Source of the DNA: Treponema sp. | GTDB taxonomy: Bacteria > Spirochaetota > Spirochaetia > Treponematales > Breznakiellaceae | Length of the DNA: 13,895 nucleotides | Assembly (NCBI GenBank): GCA_009784995.1 | Contig: WQXE01000040.1 | Coordinates: forward strand, 1 to 13,895 | Direction: 5' to 3' | In this document: positions 6,299 to 13,895 of the stretch, piece after piece | Position numbering within the stretch: the first letter of the stretch is position 1 | Layout: every line of letters begins with the position of its first letter | Program-made: the position numbers and the translations under genes | Notes under the pieces: model-generated | The model's database searches: none | Told to the model about the DNA's origin: nothing | The model's input: the letters and a program-made list of their open reading frames with translations, nothing else

Positions 6299-9200
6299 TT
6301 ACTCAATTGTATACAACAACCCCCGGCTGCGGCCGAAAATTTCCGGTTCGTACATACACTCAGCTTGTACCGGCGGAGTGGGGTAGACACCTCTTCTTGC
6401 TGTTCTGAAAAGGAAACTTACCGTAGTTTCTCCCCTGTTAAAACGATCCCAGAAATACTGAATCTCATTATCAAAAATCGCTTGATGACTTAACCATGAT
6501 CTGCGTTGTTGTACATTATTATTGTCATTACCCGCTGCTCCGCCTACATCATCGTAGGTCGCGGTGGTAACAAACGCTGTGTCAAGTATTTCCGCGCCTG
6601 ACGGAACCGGCACACGCAACGCGAGGTAGGTACGATCCCTTGTAGAAGATACCCTGACTCTCGCGCGGTATGTTTTTCCGCTTTGCAGCGCGGTGCCTTT
6701 TATTTCCGCTCCTGTACTTACATCAAAAATACTAAGGAATACTCCGATTCCTTCATCGCGGAAGAACTGAAGTTCAGACGGTATCGCGTAACGCAAGGAC
6801 GCTGTGTAATACAAGTTTCCCCTGCCGCTGCGCGTAAAGTTAAGCTGCTGTATTCGATCCATTGTAATACCTGATAATGCCGCGTTTGTAAAATCAAATG
6901 TTTGCGTAACAGGTTTCGCGCCAAGACCCCTGAATGTTCCTTGTAATAATTGTGTCGAACCAAGTGAAACTGATCCTCTGACATCAATGTTTGTAAGATC
7001 TTCCGCTCTTATTAAAGCGTCTACCGCGGATAGAACACGGACAGTTTCGGCTGTACTTCGCCAATATCCCAATTTACTGGTACGCTGGAACTCAAGCAAT
7101 GTAAATAAAAGCCGTGTATTAATATCATCACCGGGGAATTGCTGAGCGAAAAATTGCAATGACAGCGCGAATTGTTCTATTTGACCGCCAAAATAACTGT
7201 AGCGGTTTCTGCTTAAAGGATCTGTTAAATCTACTCCCCTTGTTGTTAAACGCATTAAGTTTCTAAGACGCTGAGCAGTATTTGCGGCGTCCGCGGTGCG
7301 TCCAAGCTCGCGGTATGTCATTCCAACGAATGCCAGTACAGACGGATCAACATTATCGCGGGTTAAGATTTCTGCTAATCTTGACGGATCAACTCTTTCG
7401 CCTAACAGAGCAAATACATACAGCATGTATGATTGTAAATATGACTGATAAACATAGTCAGAAGAGTTGCTGCGTCTTCCTTGTATTACTTGATACTCGC
7501 GGTTTAAATACGCGATAAGAGAGGTAACGTTAAGCGAAGACGGAATATTTATATTTTTGGTTTTAGCGATCGCTATGATGTGCGCGATTCTAAGACTTAC
7601 ATAAAAATCAGATGATTTACCTGACGGCCAATAAGGGAAACCTCCGTTAGACAATTGAACTTGCGCCCATGACCTTAATTCATTTTCCACAACACGCTGC
7701 GGATTTGAAACCTCGGATTTAATGCTTAAAGCGTCAAGATATTCGCCGAACACTACAAGAGGCATAACTACAGAGCTTCTTTGCTCAAGGCATCCGTAAG
7801 GATAACGAAAAAGATAACCAATCGCTGTATCCAATAAACTAAGTCTTGTAGCGTCTAACGTTAATGTCAGGCTTCCCGCGTTATTATCCGCGAATGAAGG
7901 TATAACCAAACCCTCGCTCGCGGAATTGGCGGAAATTGTGCCTGTTGTAGTTACTGTTTCCATTACAAGCGGTTTTTCGATTATCATTTCGCGCACAAGT
8001 CTTTCATTTAGAATGGTTGAATTAACCGTAAAGTTTAAAGTAACATTTCCCTGCCTTACTGCCGCAACATCAAAATAAACAACAGCGTTTTCGCCGCTAC
8101 GAACCGTTACGCGACGTTCCGCTACACCGTCAACAAAAGCGTGTCCATGCACTTTTGCTAATCCGCTTGAAACATCGTTTGGCAAAGGAGAGCCAACATC
8201 AAGTTTTACTGTGATGGTATGCGCCTGTGAATCAAGATTTGTTATTAATACCCCCGCTTCGGCAGTATCTCTTTCGCGCAAGCGGCGTGGGACAAGTTCG
8301 CGAACATTAATTCTGTTCTGCGCCGCGATTTCGCTTTCCTTTAACGCGAATAAATCACCGCGTACTCCAAAGACCGTTACTCGATATGTTGTAAGGTTGT
8401 CGGGAAGTTTGAACTTATGTGTAATTTTGCCGTTAGCGTCTGTAATAAGCATTGGTTCAAAAACCGCGGTAGGGTTAAAGTCGCTTCGCTCTTCGATCTT
8501 GCTGTCTTCGGAATCCCCGCCCATGCGATCCAAAACCGCGTAGGTTACAGGATCCATCAACATAGCTCTTGAATCTCCGCCTGCCGCGAAAAGCGGGAAT
8601 TGACTATTTGAATAAAAGTAATTTATAGGATCAGGTACACGGTAGTTAATTAAATCAAGTACACCCCTGTCTACAGCCATCAAACTTAATTCGGCATTCG
8701 GAAGTGGCTGCCCGTCTCTTGTCGCTGTTAAAGTAATTGTAACTTCTTCACCCGGGCGGTATGTTGTTTTATCGGTTTGAATATTTACAGAAAAAGCTTT
8801 TGTGCGGGGGTTTATATTAATTTGTGTTACTCCGTAATAACCCTTTGGTTTGTCAAGATCGGGATTTCCGTATTCATGTGTAGGAGGACCAGAACGTACT
8901 GAATAGGAAGAAACAGATAAATAAACTACAGGAACATAGTTACGCGCGATTGGAACATCAAGCACAGTAACAGATTCTGTAAAATGACGTACTTCTTCAG
9001 AATAAATGCCGTCTCTTTCTATTGTAATAAGATAATAACCGGCTGGAAGCGGACTTTGCAAAAGTATTTTCGCGGTATCACCAGGTTCATACATGTTTTG
9101 ATCGGGAACAAGGCGTATTTCTTCCGCGCTGCTCATGTTCCAAAAACCGCCCGAACCTGTAACAAAAAAACTGATTTCCGTAAGAGCTGTTCTGCCTTCC

Positions 9201-12200
9201 CTGTCTTTCGATGTTACGCGCAAGATGTGAAAACCCGCGGCAGAAGGTCTTACTCTGATTGTTCCGCCGTTATTTTGAATATTAATTGTTTGAACGCTGT
9301 CTATTACCTGCTGGCGCGTGTACTCATCGTGGATAAATCCGCTTACGCCTCTTTGCTGAACACGCCTCCATTCTTCGCGGATTAATTCGACTTTAAGCTG
9401 CCTCGCTCCTTCGCCTGTTTGAAGGAAAAGACTGTTATCAGTTGTACGCTGCCCGGAAGTATTAACAGTTATATAGTTACAATTAAATTCTTGTCCCGCG
9501 CGGATAAATCCTGAAACGCTGCGGTTAAGCCCGATGTAAAAACTCGCCGGATGCGCCATAACGGATCTGTACGCGGTAACCATTTGGTTACCTATGTCTG
9601 TAACTCTTGCCTCCGCCTGATAAATATACGGCGCTCCCGTTACTTTACTGCTCGTTGTAGTTCTTGCGCTAAGAGTCGCGGCTCCCTGTCCGCTTAAACT
9701 ACCGCTTTCGCTGCTTATGTAACGCTTGCTGTCCCAGCCTCGCATCGGTCCAAATGAAAACCCTCTTGTTTCCACGCCTGATGGCTGGAATACACCGGTT
9801 TCTTCAAACCACGCGCCTTCCCATGTCGCGCCTGAAAGACTGCCGCCGGCTAAATAACTGGCTCTAAGATTTAAATTGATATCGTCACCTAATATAATTG
9901 TTTCGGATGGAGCCGCTAAAGTCGCCTGGAATCTTAATCTTTCAAAAAAAGCGATTGTTACGGGAATGCTTGCGACATTTTCGTCAATTTCAAACGCTCC
10001 TGAAGTTCGTTTGTAAACAAGCCTGTAAGAACCGGGCTGCAGGTCTTCGGGGATTTCTATTTTTCCAAAAAAGCTTCCTGATTCGGTTGTTTCTCCTTCA
10101 AATGTCGCGATCCTTTGAGGTCTGTAAGAACTTTCCTCAAGAACAATTATATAACTGCCTTGATAAAGTGTGTACATTCCTAAAACTCTTGAACGGTCAA
10201 CGCCGCGGAATGTTAATGTTTCTCCCGGTTTATATAAACCGCGATCGCAGAACATAAAAGCAAGAGGAATTATTTCTTCCGCTCTCTGCGGCGAATTTGT
10301 TCTGATGCCGGATCTCCACATGTTATGTGAAGACGGACTAAATAACGCTTTGTCTCCGTCTTTTTCCGCGATTATAAACGGCGCTCTCCACCAATTGGAT
10401 TCAAATGTATTTTCTCTTAGTACTAAAGGTTCTAAGTTAATTACAGCAAGACCATTACTGCCGGTTTTCGCTTCGCCGTAATTTCCAATATCTAAAGTCC
10501 TGGAATATTCTACAGCTGAATTTGAAAGCAATTTTACAGTAGCGCCTTCTACCGGTTTTCCTGTTGATAAACTTGTAACAAGTACCGCGACTTTGTTAAA
10601 ACCATAACGCACTGTCATTCCCAAATCTGTTACCTGAATATTAATACTATTTTCTGATACCCTGTTTGGTCCCGGCTGGAATGTATTGTCATTTAACCTT
10701 CTGCTTGTTAAAAGATTTATAGATGAACGAAAACCTACAAACCCTTTGCCTTGCGCGTTTAAAAACGGTTTAAGATCAATTACTTCAAAAAATTTTGTGT
10801 TAACTTCGCCCGGTTCAAGATTAAAAGTGGTTGTATTATTCCAGCTTCTGTTTTGTTGCCTTGTTAAAAACGGATTACTGTCAGAGCCTAATTGATATGT
10901 AGAATTTGCCGCTATGTTTTGATATTCAAAAATAAAACGAGGTGGAAATTGCGCTTCCAGCATGACATTGTATCTGTATTCCGGGAAATTTAATGAACCT
11001 ACAGGAGGCGGCGCCGGAGGAACTACTATCTCGCATGTGTAAGGGGTACCTAATCTTCTGCCGTAAATATCTTCTACATTCGCGGAAACAGTTAACCTAA
11101 AACGATCTCCGTAATTAATCGGCAGGTTAAATATCCTTAAAATATTTCCGAATACTTCGATATTTTCACTGCCAATCGGCATAACAGGATCTGTCGTAAT
11201 CGCGCCGCGTAATGTATTTTCATTTAAACCGTGACTAAAATTTATTTCTACAAGGTTGCCGTATCTTCCGTAACCCGCTATTCTGTTATGCGATCTTACA
11301 ACAAAAGGAGCGGGCGTTCTAAAACTAAAAGTTTGATCCGCTTCTGTTCCTCGTGTTCCTCCTTGCGATCTCGCTCCTCGTTTTAAAACAACATTTACTT
11401 GTGTCGCGAAATTTATAGTACCTTGAACATCAGCGATTATTTTATATTGATCGATTTGTCTTAATGTAAATCTTCTGCTCTCTGCGCCCGCGTTTATTTC
11501 CAGATGTTGATTCATATCTGCGGCACGCACAGGATAATTAAAGATCAAACTAATCTGCCGCGCGGCTTCAGGCGGTACGTTATTATTATCAAAGCGGAAG
11601 TTTGTTCTTTCTCTGTAATCCTCTCCCGGTATAATAGAACTGATTCTTAAAGTTTCGGTATGAAAATTAAAAACCCTGTCGCCCGTAATTCTGTTTCCGC
11701 CAAGCGACGCTGCGTTAGCTGCAACTGTAATTGTATATGTTTGTTGTGCCTGGCAAGGTTCATCACCTTCAAAACTTAAAAAACTTGTTCCGTACCATCG
11801 GAATGTTCCTTTAATGGCAGGTGTAATCGTTACAAGAGGCGAAGTTGAACTTTGCTCGCCAAGACTCGCGAGGGGAATCATGGGCTGTGAAAAAACTACA
11901 TATATGGAAGGACGTTGTATCGCGGAAGAATAATCTCCTCTTGGACCCCAATCAATCACGGTGAGGGGTTCATTAATTCCCTGTAATTGCCCTTGTAGTC
12001 CAGCCTCTTGCGCGGCGCGAATTTCCTGAATTCTGGCAGCTTCTCTCGCGGGGTCAAAATAAACAGTTTGATAATCAGAAAGACGCCTAAGCCCGCCGCC
12101 AACTATGGTTCCCTGTCCTGAGTTCGCGGCTGTGCCGGTCTGCGCCTGAGTAAAGGTTTCTACTTCATTTATCGGTTCCGCTCTTAATGGACGAAAATCT

Positions 12201-12397
12201 AAAGTAGTGGCAGTTTCAAGGGCGGCACTGTTTATTAAAAGCCTGACGGGGTTTCTGGAATTAATCTGCGGAGAGCTGACATTTATAAAAGTTTGAACAT
12301 TGGCAGGCATTATAGGTATTTCGTTTATTACATCTTTTTTACATCCAAAATAAAAGAATAAAATAAACAACGGCAAAAAAAAGGCTATTTTTTTCAT
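6299..12397 (-). CDS. Bacterial alpha-2-macroglobulin lipoprotein (thioester protease trap)
   Basis: The product has 2032 aa, longer than E. coli YfhM (about 1650). Residues 1-18 are a signal peptide and Cys19 in FYFGCKK is the lipidation site; the lipobox is relaxed, as in spirochaetes. Residues 147-245 resemble a bacterial Ig-like domain (IYVVFSQPM). Macroglobulin domains follow, with RGLYKPGETLTFRG near 719-734, YEPGDTAKI and YRPGEEVTI (from Tyr1213). A polar stretch near 1292-1306 (MGGDSEDSKIEERSD) may be the protease bait. The core A2M domain begins near 1313 (FEPMLITDANGK). The thioester motif CLEQ (Cys1536-Gln1539, in PYGCLEQRSS) is intact, followed by an alpha-helical thioester domain. 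The family traps proteases covalently after bait cleavage, and it is classically coupled to PBP1C, which comes next here. AGGGGG (minus strand) 4 nt before the ATG supports the start. Confidence 0.95.
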   Translation of the reverse strand: MKKIAFFLPLFILFFYFGCKKDVINEIPIMPANVQTFINVSSPQINSRNPVRLLINSAALETATTLDFRPLRAEPINEVETFTQAQTGTAANSGQGTIVGGGLRRLSDYQTVYFDPAREAARIQEIRAAQEAGLQGQLQGINEPLTVIDWGPRGDYSSAIQRPSIYVVFSQPMIPLASLGEQSSTSPLVTITPAIKGTFRWYGTSFLSFEGDEPCQAQQTYTITVAANAASLGGNRITGDRVFNFHTETLRISSIIPGEDYRERTNFRFDNNNVPPEAARQISLIFNYPVRAADMNQHLEINAGAESRRFTLRQIDQYKIIADVQGTINFATQVNVVLKRGARSQGGTRGTEADQTFSFRTPAPFVVRSHNRIAGYGRYGNLVEINFSHGLNENTLRGAITTDPVMPIGSENIEVFGNILRIFNLPINYGDRFRLTVSANVEDIYGRRLGTPYTCEIVVPPAPPPVGSLNFPEYRYNVMLEAQFPPRFIFEYQNIAANSTYQLGSDSNPFLTRQQNRSWNNTTTFNLEPGEVNTKFFEVIDLKPFLNAQGKGFVGFRSSINLLTSRRLNDNTFQPGPNRVSENSINIQVTDLGMTVRYGFNKVAVLVTSLSTGKPVEGATVKLLSNSAVEYSRTLDIGNYGEAKTGSNGLAVINLEPLVLRENTFESNWWRAPFIIAEKDGDKALFSPSSHNMWRSGIRTNSPQRAEEIIPLAFMFCDRGLYKPGETLTFRGVDRSRVLGMYTLYQGSYIIVLEESSYRPQRIATFEGETTESGSFFGKIEIPEDLQPGSYRLVYKRTSGAFEIDENVASIPVTIAFFERLRFQATLAAPSETIILGDDINLNLRASYLAGGSLSGATWEGAWFEETGVFQPSGVETRGFSFGPMRGWDSKRYISSESGSLSGQGAATLSARTTTSSKVTGAPYIYQAEARVTDIGNQMVTAYRSVMAHPASFYIGLNRSVSGFIRAGQEFNCNYITVNTSGQRTTDNSLFLQTGEGARQLKVELIREEWRRVQQRGVSGFIHDEYTRQQVIDSVQTINIQNNGGTIRVRPSAAGFHILRVTSKDREGRTALTEISFFVTGSGGFWNMSSAEEIRLVPDQNMYEPGDTAKILLQSPLPAGYYLITIERDGIYSEEVRHFTESVTVLDVPIARNYVPVVYLSVSSYSVRSGPPTHEYGNPDLDKPKGYYGVTQININPRTKAFSVNIQTDKTTYRPGEEVTITLTATRDGQPLPNAELSLMAVDRGVLDLINYRVPDPINYFYSNSQFPLFAAGGDSRAMLMDPVTYAVLDRMGGDSEDSKIEERSDFNPTAVFEPMLITDANGKITHKFKLPDNLTTYRVTVFGVRGDLFALKESEIAAQNRINVRELVPRRLRERDTAEAGVLITNLDSQAHTITVKLDVGSPLPNDVSSGLAKVHGHAFVDGVAERRVTVRSGENAVVYFDVAAVRQGNVTLNFTVNSTILNERLVREMIIEKPLVMETVTTTGTISANSASEGLVIPSFADNNAGSLTLTLDATRLSLLDTAIGYLFRYPYGCLEQRSSVVMPLVVFGEYLDALSIKSEVSNPQRVVENELRSWAQVQLSNGGFPYWPSGKSSDFYVSLRIAHIIAIAKTKNINIPSSLNVTSLIAYLNREYQVIQGRRSNSSDYVYQSYLQSYMLYVFALLGERVDPSRLAEILTRDNVDPSVLAFVGMTYRELGRTADAANTAQRLRNLMRLTTRGVDLTDPLSRNRYSYFGGQIEQFALSLQFFAQQFPGDDINTRLLFTLLEFQRTSKLGYWRSTAETVRVLSAVDALIRAEDLTNIDVRGSVSLGSTQLLQGTFRGLGAKPVTQTFDFTNAALSGITMDRIQQLNFTRSGRGNLYYTASLRYAIPSELQFFRDEGIGVFLSIFDVSTGAEIKGTALQSGKTYRARVRVSSTRDRTYLALRVPVPSGAEILDTAFVTTATYDDVGGAAGNDNNNVQQRRSWLSHQAIFDNEIQYFWDRFNRGETTVSFLFRTARRGVYPTPPVQAECMYEPEIFGRSRGLLYTIE

Positions 12398-12410
12398 AGC
12401 GCCCCCTATA

Positions 12411-12427
12411 ATTGACAGTATATCAAT
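12411..12427. promoter_or_regulatory. Dyad inside the divergent promoter region, possible operator
   Basis: ATTGA (12411-12415) and TCAAT (12423-12427) are perfect inverted arms around 7 bp. The dyad covers the -35 box of murA and the -10 box of the macroglobulin gene, so a protein bound here could block both. It is short and could be chance. Confidence 0.3.
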
Positions 12428-12441
12428 TTTACAGTTACATT
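12412..12441 (+). promoter_or_regulatory. Promoter of murA, suggesting leaderless mRNA
   Basis: A consensus TTGACA (12412-12417) is followed after 18 nt by TACATT (12436-12441), 4 of 6 bases of the -10 consensus. Six bases remain before the ATG at 12448, so transcription should start at about the start codon. No Shine-Dalgarno precedes that ATG, which fits. Confidence 0.5.
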
Positions 12442-12444
12442 CAA
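12417..12444 (-). promoter_or_regulatory. Promoter of the alpha-2-macroglobulin gene
   Basis: On the minus strand, TTGAAT (12439-12444), a 16-nt spacer and TATACT (12417-12422) form a good promoter. The expected start of transcription is near 12410, leaving a leader of about 13 nt that contains AGGGGG. It overlaps the murA promoter almost completely on the opposite strand. Confidence 0.55.
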
Positions 12445-12447
12445 TAT

Positions 12448-13725
12448 ATGAGTGAGTACTATATTAACGGCGGCGCTGCTTTAAACGGCTCGATTAAAGT
12501 CAGCGGAAATAAAAACGCGGCTCTTCCATGTATCGCGGCGGCGCTTTTAACTGATGAACCTGTTGTTTTGCGCAACATCCCCGATATCGAAGATGTCCGG
12601 GTAATGCTTGATGTTTTTACAGCGCTCGGCGGCGAAGTTGAAACACTGGGACCTAATGTTCGCAAGCTGTCTTTACTGGATATAAAGTCATCAGAAATCC
12701 CAAAAGAACAAGCGAAAAAAATAAGAGCGTCGATTCTTTTTGCAGGTCCGCTTTTAGCTCGCACAGGAAAGGTAATTCTTCCTCCGCCCGGAGGCGATGT
12801 TATAGGACGGCGAAGACTGGATACTCACTTTTTGGCGCTTACGGAGCTTGGTTCAAAAGTAAAAATAAGCGATTCCTTTACATTTACCGCTAAAAATCTT
12901 ATTGGTGCCGATATTTTTCTTGACGAAGCATCTGTTACCGCTACAGAAAACGCGATTATGGCGGCAGTTTTAGCAAGCGGAAAAACAATTTTAACTAACG
13001 CCGCGAGCGAACCTCACGTTCAGGATTTATGCAGAATGCTGGTTTTAATGGGCGCTAAAATAGAAGGAATTGGCTCTAACATACTTACGATTGACGGAGT
13101 GGAAAAACTTTTTGGCTGCGATTTTGAAATTGGTCCTGATTTTATGGAAGTTGGCTCTTTTATCGGACTTGCTGCCGTTACAGGCGGAGACCTTCATATC
13201 GAAGGCGCGCGTGAATCTGACATGCGTCCCGCGAAAATAGCTTTTGGCAAACTTGGTATTGTCTGGGCTCACGAAGGAAACATCATCCATGTGCCTAAAA
13301 ACCAAAGCATGGAAGTAAACCACGACCTTGGCGGAATGATCCCAAAAATTGATGACGCGCCCTGGCCAGGTTTCCCGCCAGACCTTTTAAGCATTGTAAT
13401 TGTTGTCGCTACTCAAATAAAAGGAACAGTTTTAATCCACGAAAAAATGTACGAATCCCGCATGTTCTTTGTCGATAAACTTATCGGCATGGGAGCCAGA
13501 ATCGTGTTATGCGATCCTCACCGCGCCGTTATTTCAGGTCCTGCGAAACTGCAGGGTTCCGAGCTTACAAGCCCCGATGTCCGCGCCGGAATGGCAATGC
13601 TTATCGCTACCATGTGCGCCGAAGGCAAAAGCGTTATACGCAATGTCTACCAGATAGAAAGGGGTTACGAACATTTACCGGAAAGGCTTTCTTCGCTTGG
13701 CGCTAGCATTCAAAGGGTAGAGTAG
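12448..13725 (+). CDS. murA: UDP-N-acetylglucosamine 1-carboxyvinyltransferase with Asp at the catalytic Cys position
   Basis: The product has 425 aa, normal for the family. It adds enolpyruvate from PEP to UDP-GlcNAc, the first committed step of peptidoglycan precursor synthesis in the cytoplasm. Visible landmarks (E. coli number in brackets): Lys22-Asn23 in SGNKNAALP (22-23), Arg93 (91), Arg122 (120), Asp312 in PGFPPD (305), Arg379 (371) and Arg405 in ERGYE (397). The catalytic loop reads PPGGDVIGRRR, so Asp117 replaces Cys115, the residue alkylated by fosfomycin. Asp is found there in Mycobacterium, Chlamydia and Borrelia, which are naturally resistant. I chose the ATG at 12448 because family members begin just before this YxxxGG motif; the in-frame TTG at 12412 lies in the -35 box. 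The gene is divergent from the macroglobulin gene and followed by a hairpin terminator. Confidence 0.96.
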   Translation: MSEYYINGGAALNGSIKVSGNKNAALPCIAAALLTDEPVVLRNIPDIEDVRVMLDVFTALGGEVETLGPNVRKLSLLDIKSSEIPKEQAKKIRASILFAGPLLARTGKVILPPPGGDVIGRRRLDTHFLALTELGSKVKISDSFTFTAKNLIGADIFLDEASVTATENAIMAAVLASGKTILTNAASEPHVQDLCRMLVLMGAKIEGIGSNILTIDGVEKLFGCDFEIGPDFMEVGSFIGLAAVTGGDLHIEGARESDMRPAKIAFGKLGIVWAHEGNIIHVPKNQSMEVNHDLGGMIPKIDDAPWPGFPPDLLSIVIVVATQIKGTVLIHEKMYESRMFFVDKLIGMGARIVLCDPHRAVISGPAKLQGSELTSPDVRAGMAMLIATMCAEGKSVIRNVYQIERGYEHLPERLSSLGASIQRVE

Positions 13726-13734
13726 GGGGAAACC

Positions 13735-13773
13735 CCCCGACCAATCCGGTTTCTGATCCCAGATTAGTCGGGG
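13735..13773. terminator. Hairpin terminator between murA and the convergent gene
   Basis: CCCCGAC (13735-13741) pairs with GTCGGGG (13767-13773), and AATC (13743-13746) with GATT (13762-13765), around a 15-nt loop. In the plus direction one C-A mismatch interrupts the stem. In the minus-strand transcript the same place is a U-G pair, so the stem is continuous. The plus-strand side is followed by TTAAAATTTT rather than a clean T run. A second small hairpin, GGGGG-AAA-CCCCC (13725-13737), overlaps the murA stop and competes for the same C residues. Confidence 0.65.
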
Positions 13774-13796
13774 TTAAAATTTTGGTTAAAAAAGTA

Positions 13797-13895
13797 TTAA
13801 ATATACGATATTGGGATTGTATAATCATTTTTTCCAAGCGGAAGCCATGTTGGAGCAGAGCATAAAACTCCGCCTGGCGCGACTTCTTTTTTAAA
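13797..13895 (-). CDS. C-terminal end of an unidentified gene cut by the right window edge
   Basis: On the minus strand the frame is open from the window edge to a TAA at 13797-13799, giving 32 residues that include KKEVAPGGVLCSAPTWLPLG and end YTIPISYI. The composition is convincingly protein-like, and the gene would converge on murA with the shared hairpin between them, as expected. The fragment is too short to name a family. Codon use resembles the murA side of the window. Confidence 0.55.
   Translation of the reverse strand, partial: FKKEVAPGGVLCSAPTWLPLGKNDYTIPISYI

Noticed and set aside
6178..6390. N-terminal extension of PBP1C by 71 residues, starting at 6390
   Set aside because: It overlaps 92 bases of the macroglobulin gene, consists of repeat-derived and out-of-frame sequence, resembles no PBP, and the ATG at 6177 gives the usual family length with the membrane helix near the start.
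12407..12412. Plus-strand TATAAT as the murA -10 box
   Set aside because: Its -35 region falls in the start of the macroglobulin gene, where no TTGACA-like bases occur. The TTGACA at 12412 makes a better-supported promoter.
12412..12447. Longer MurA starting at the TTG at 12412
   Set aside because: The TTG is part of the -35 box, the added residues (MTVYQFYSYIQY) do not occur in the family, and the normal MurA start is at 12448.
13820..13895. Possible small RNA: TATAAT at 13820-13825, a foldable stretch, then a run of six T at 13887-13892
   Set aside because: The opposite strand of exactly this stretch reads as a convincing protein C-terminus (including VAPGGVLCSAPTWLPLG) ending in TAA at 13797. 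The T run is then its AAA-AAA codons, and no good -35 box is present.

Overview
The window most likely comes from a spirochaete of the Treponema group. Four observations point this way: a secreted cyclophilin-FKBP fusion protein (an architecture reported from Treponema), a relaxed lipobox (F-Y-F-G-C) on the alpha-2-macroglobulin protein, a MurA with Asp instead of the catalytic Cys (as in Borrelia), and a PilZ protein with a degenerate receiver-like half. This assignment is inference from protein features, not from a marker gene.

Left part (1-1882): visibly AT-rich, unlike the rest of the window. It holds a few codons of a gene cut by the window edge, a reading frame without a start codon (104-538), an orphan 163-aa protein (590-1081) and a membrane protein with a Cys-rich head and a transglutaminase-like tail (1154-1882), all on the plus strand. 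The two intergenic leaders before the second and third genes are diverged copies of one another. This looks like accessory, horizontally acquired DNA ending at about 1883-1912. The stretch 76-226 holds nothing else I can support.

Middle part (1913-12397): a minus-strand cell-envelope cluster read in the order alpha-2-macroglobulin lipoprotein, penicillin-binding protein 1C, cyclophilin-FKBP peptidyl-prolyl isomerase, PilZ protein. The first two are the widespread bacterial pairing of a periplasmic protease trap with a peptidoglycan synthase. The isomerase appears to have its own promoter, with the -10 box ending 6 nt before the ATG, and the PilZ gene follows its stop by 6 nt. Two related REP-like inverted repeats flank the PBP1C gene, and one of them supplies the apparent start codon and first residues of PBP1C.

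Right part (12448-13895): murA, divergent from the macroglobulin gene across a 50-bp region packed with overlapping promoters and a short dyad. Its own -10 box also lies 6 nt before the ATG with no Shine-Dalgarno sequence, suggesting leaderless mRNA. A hairpin terminator follows murA, and the C-terminal end of a convergent minus-strand gene runs off the right edge.

Functionally, most recognised genes concern envelope building and defence: precursor synthesis (MurA), polymerisation (PBP1C), protease trapping (macroglobulin) and folding of exported proteins (isomerase). I see no CRISPR array, tRNA, rRNA or transposase gene.
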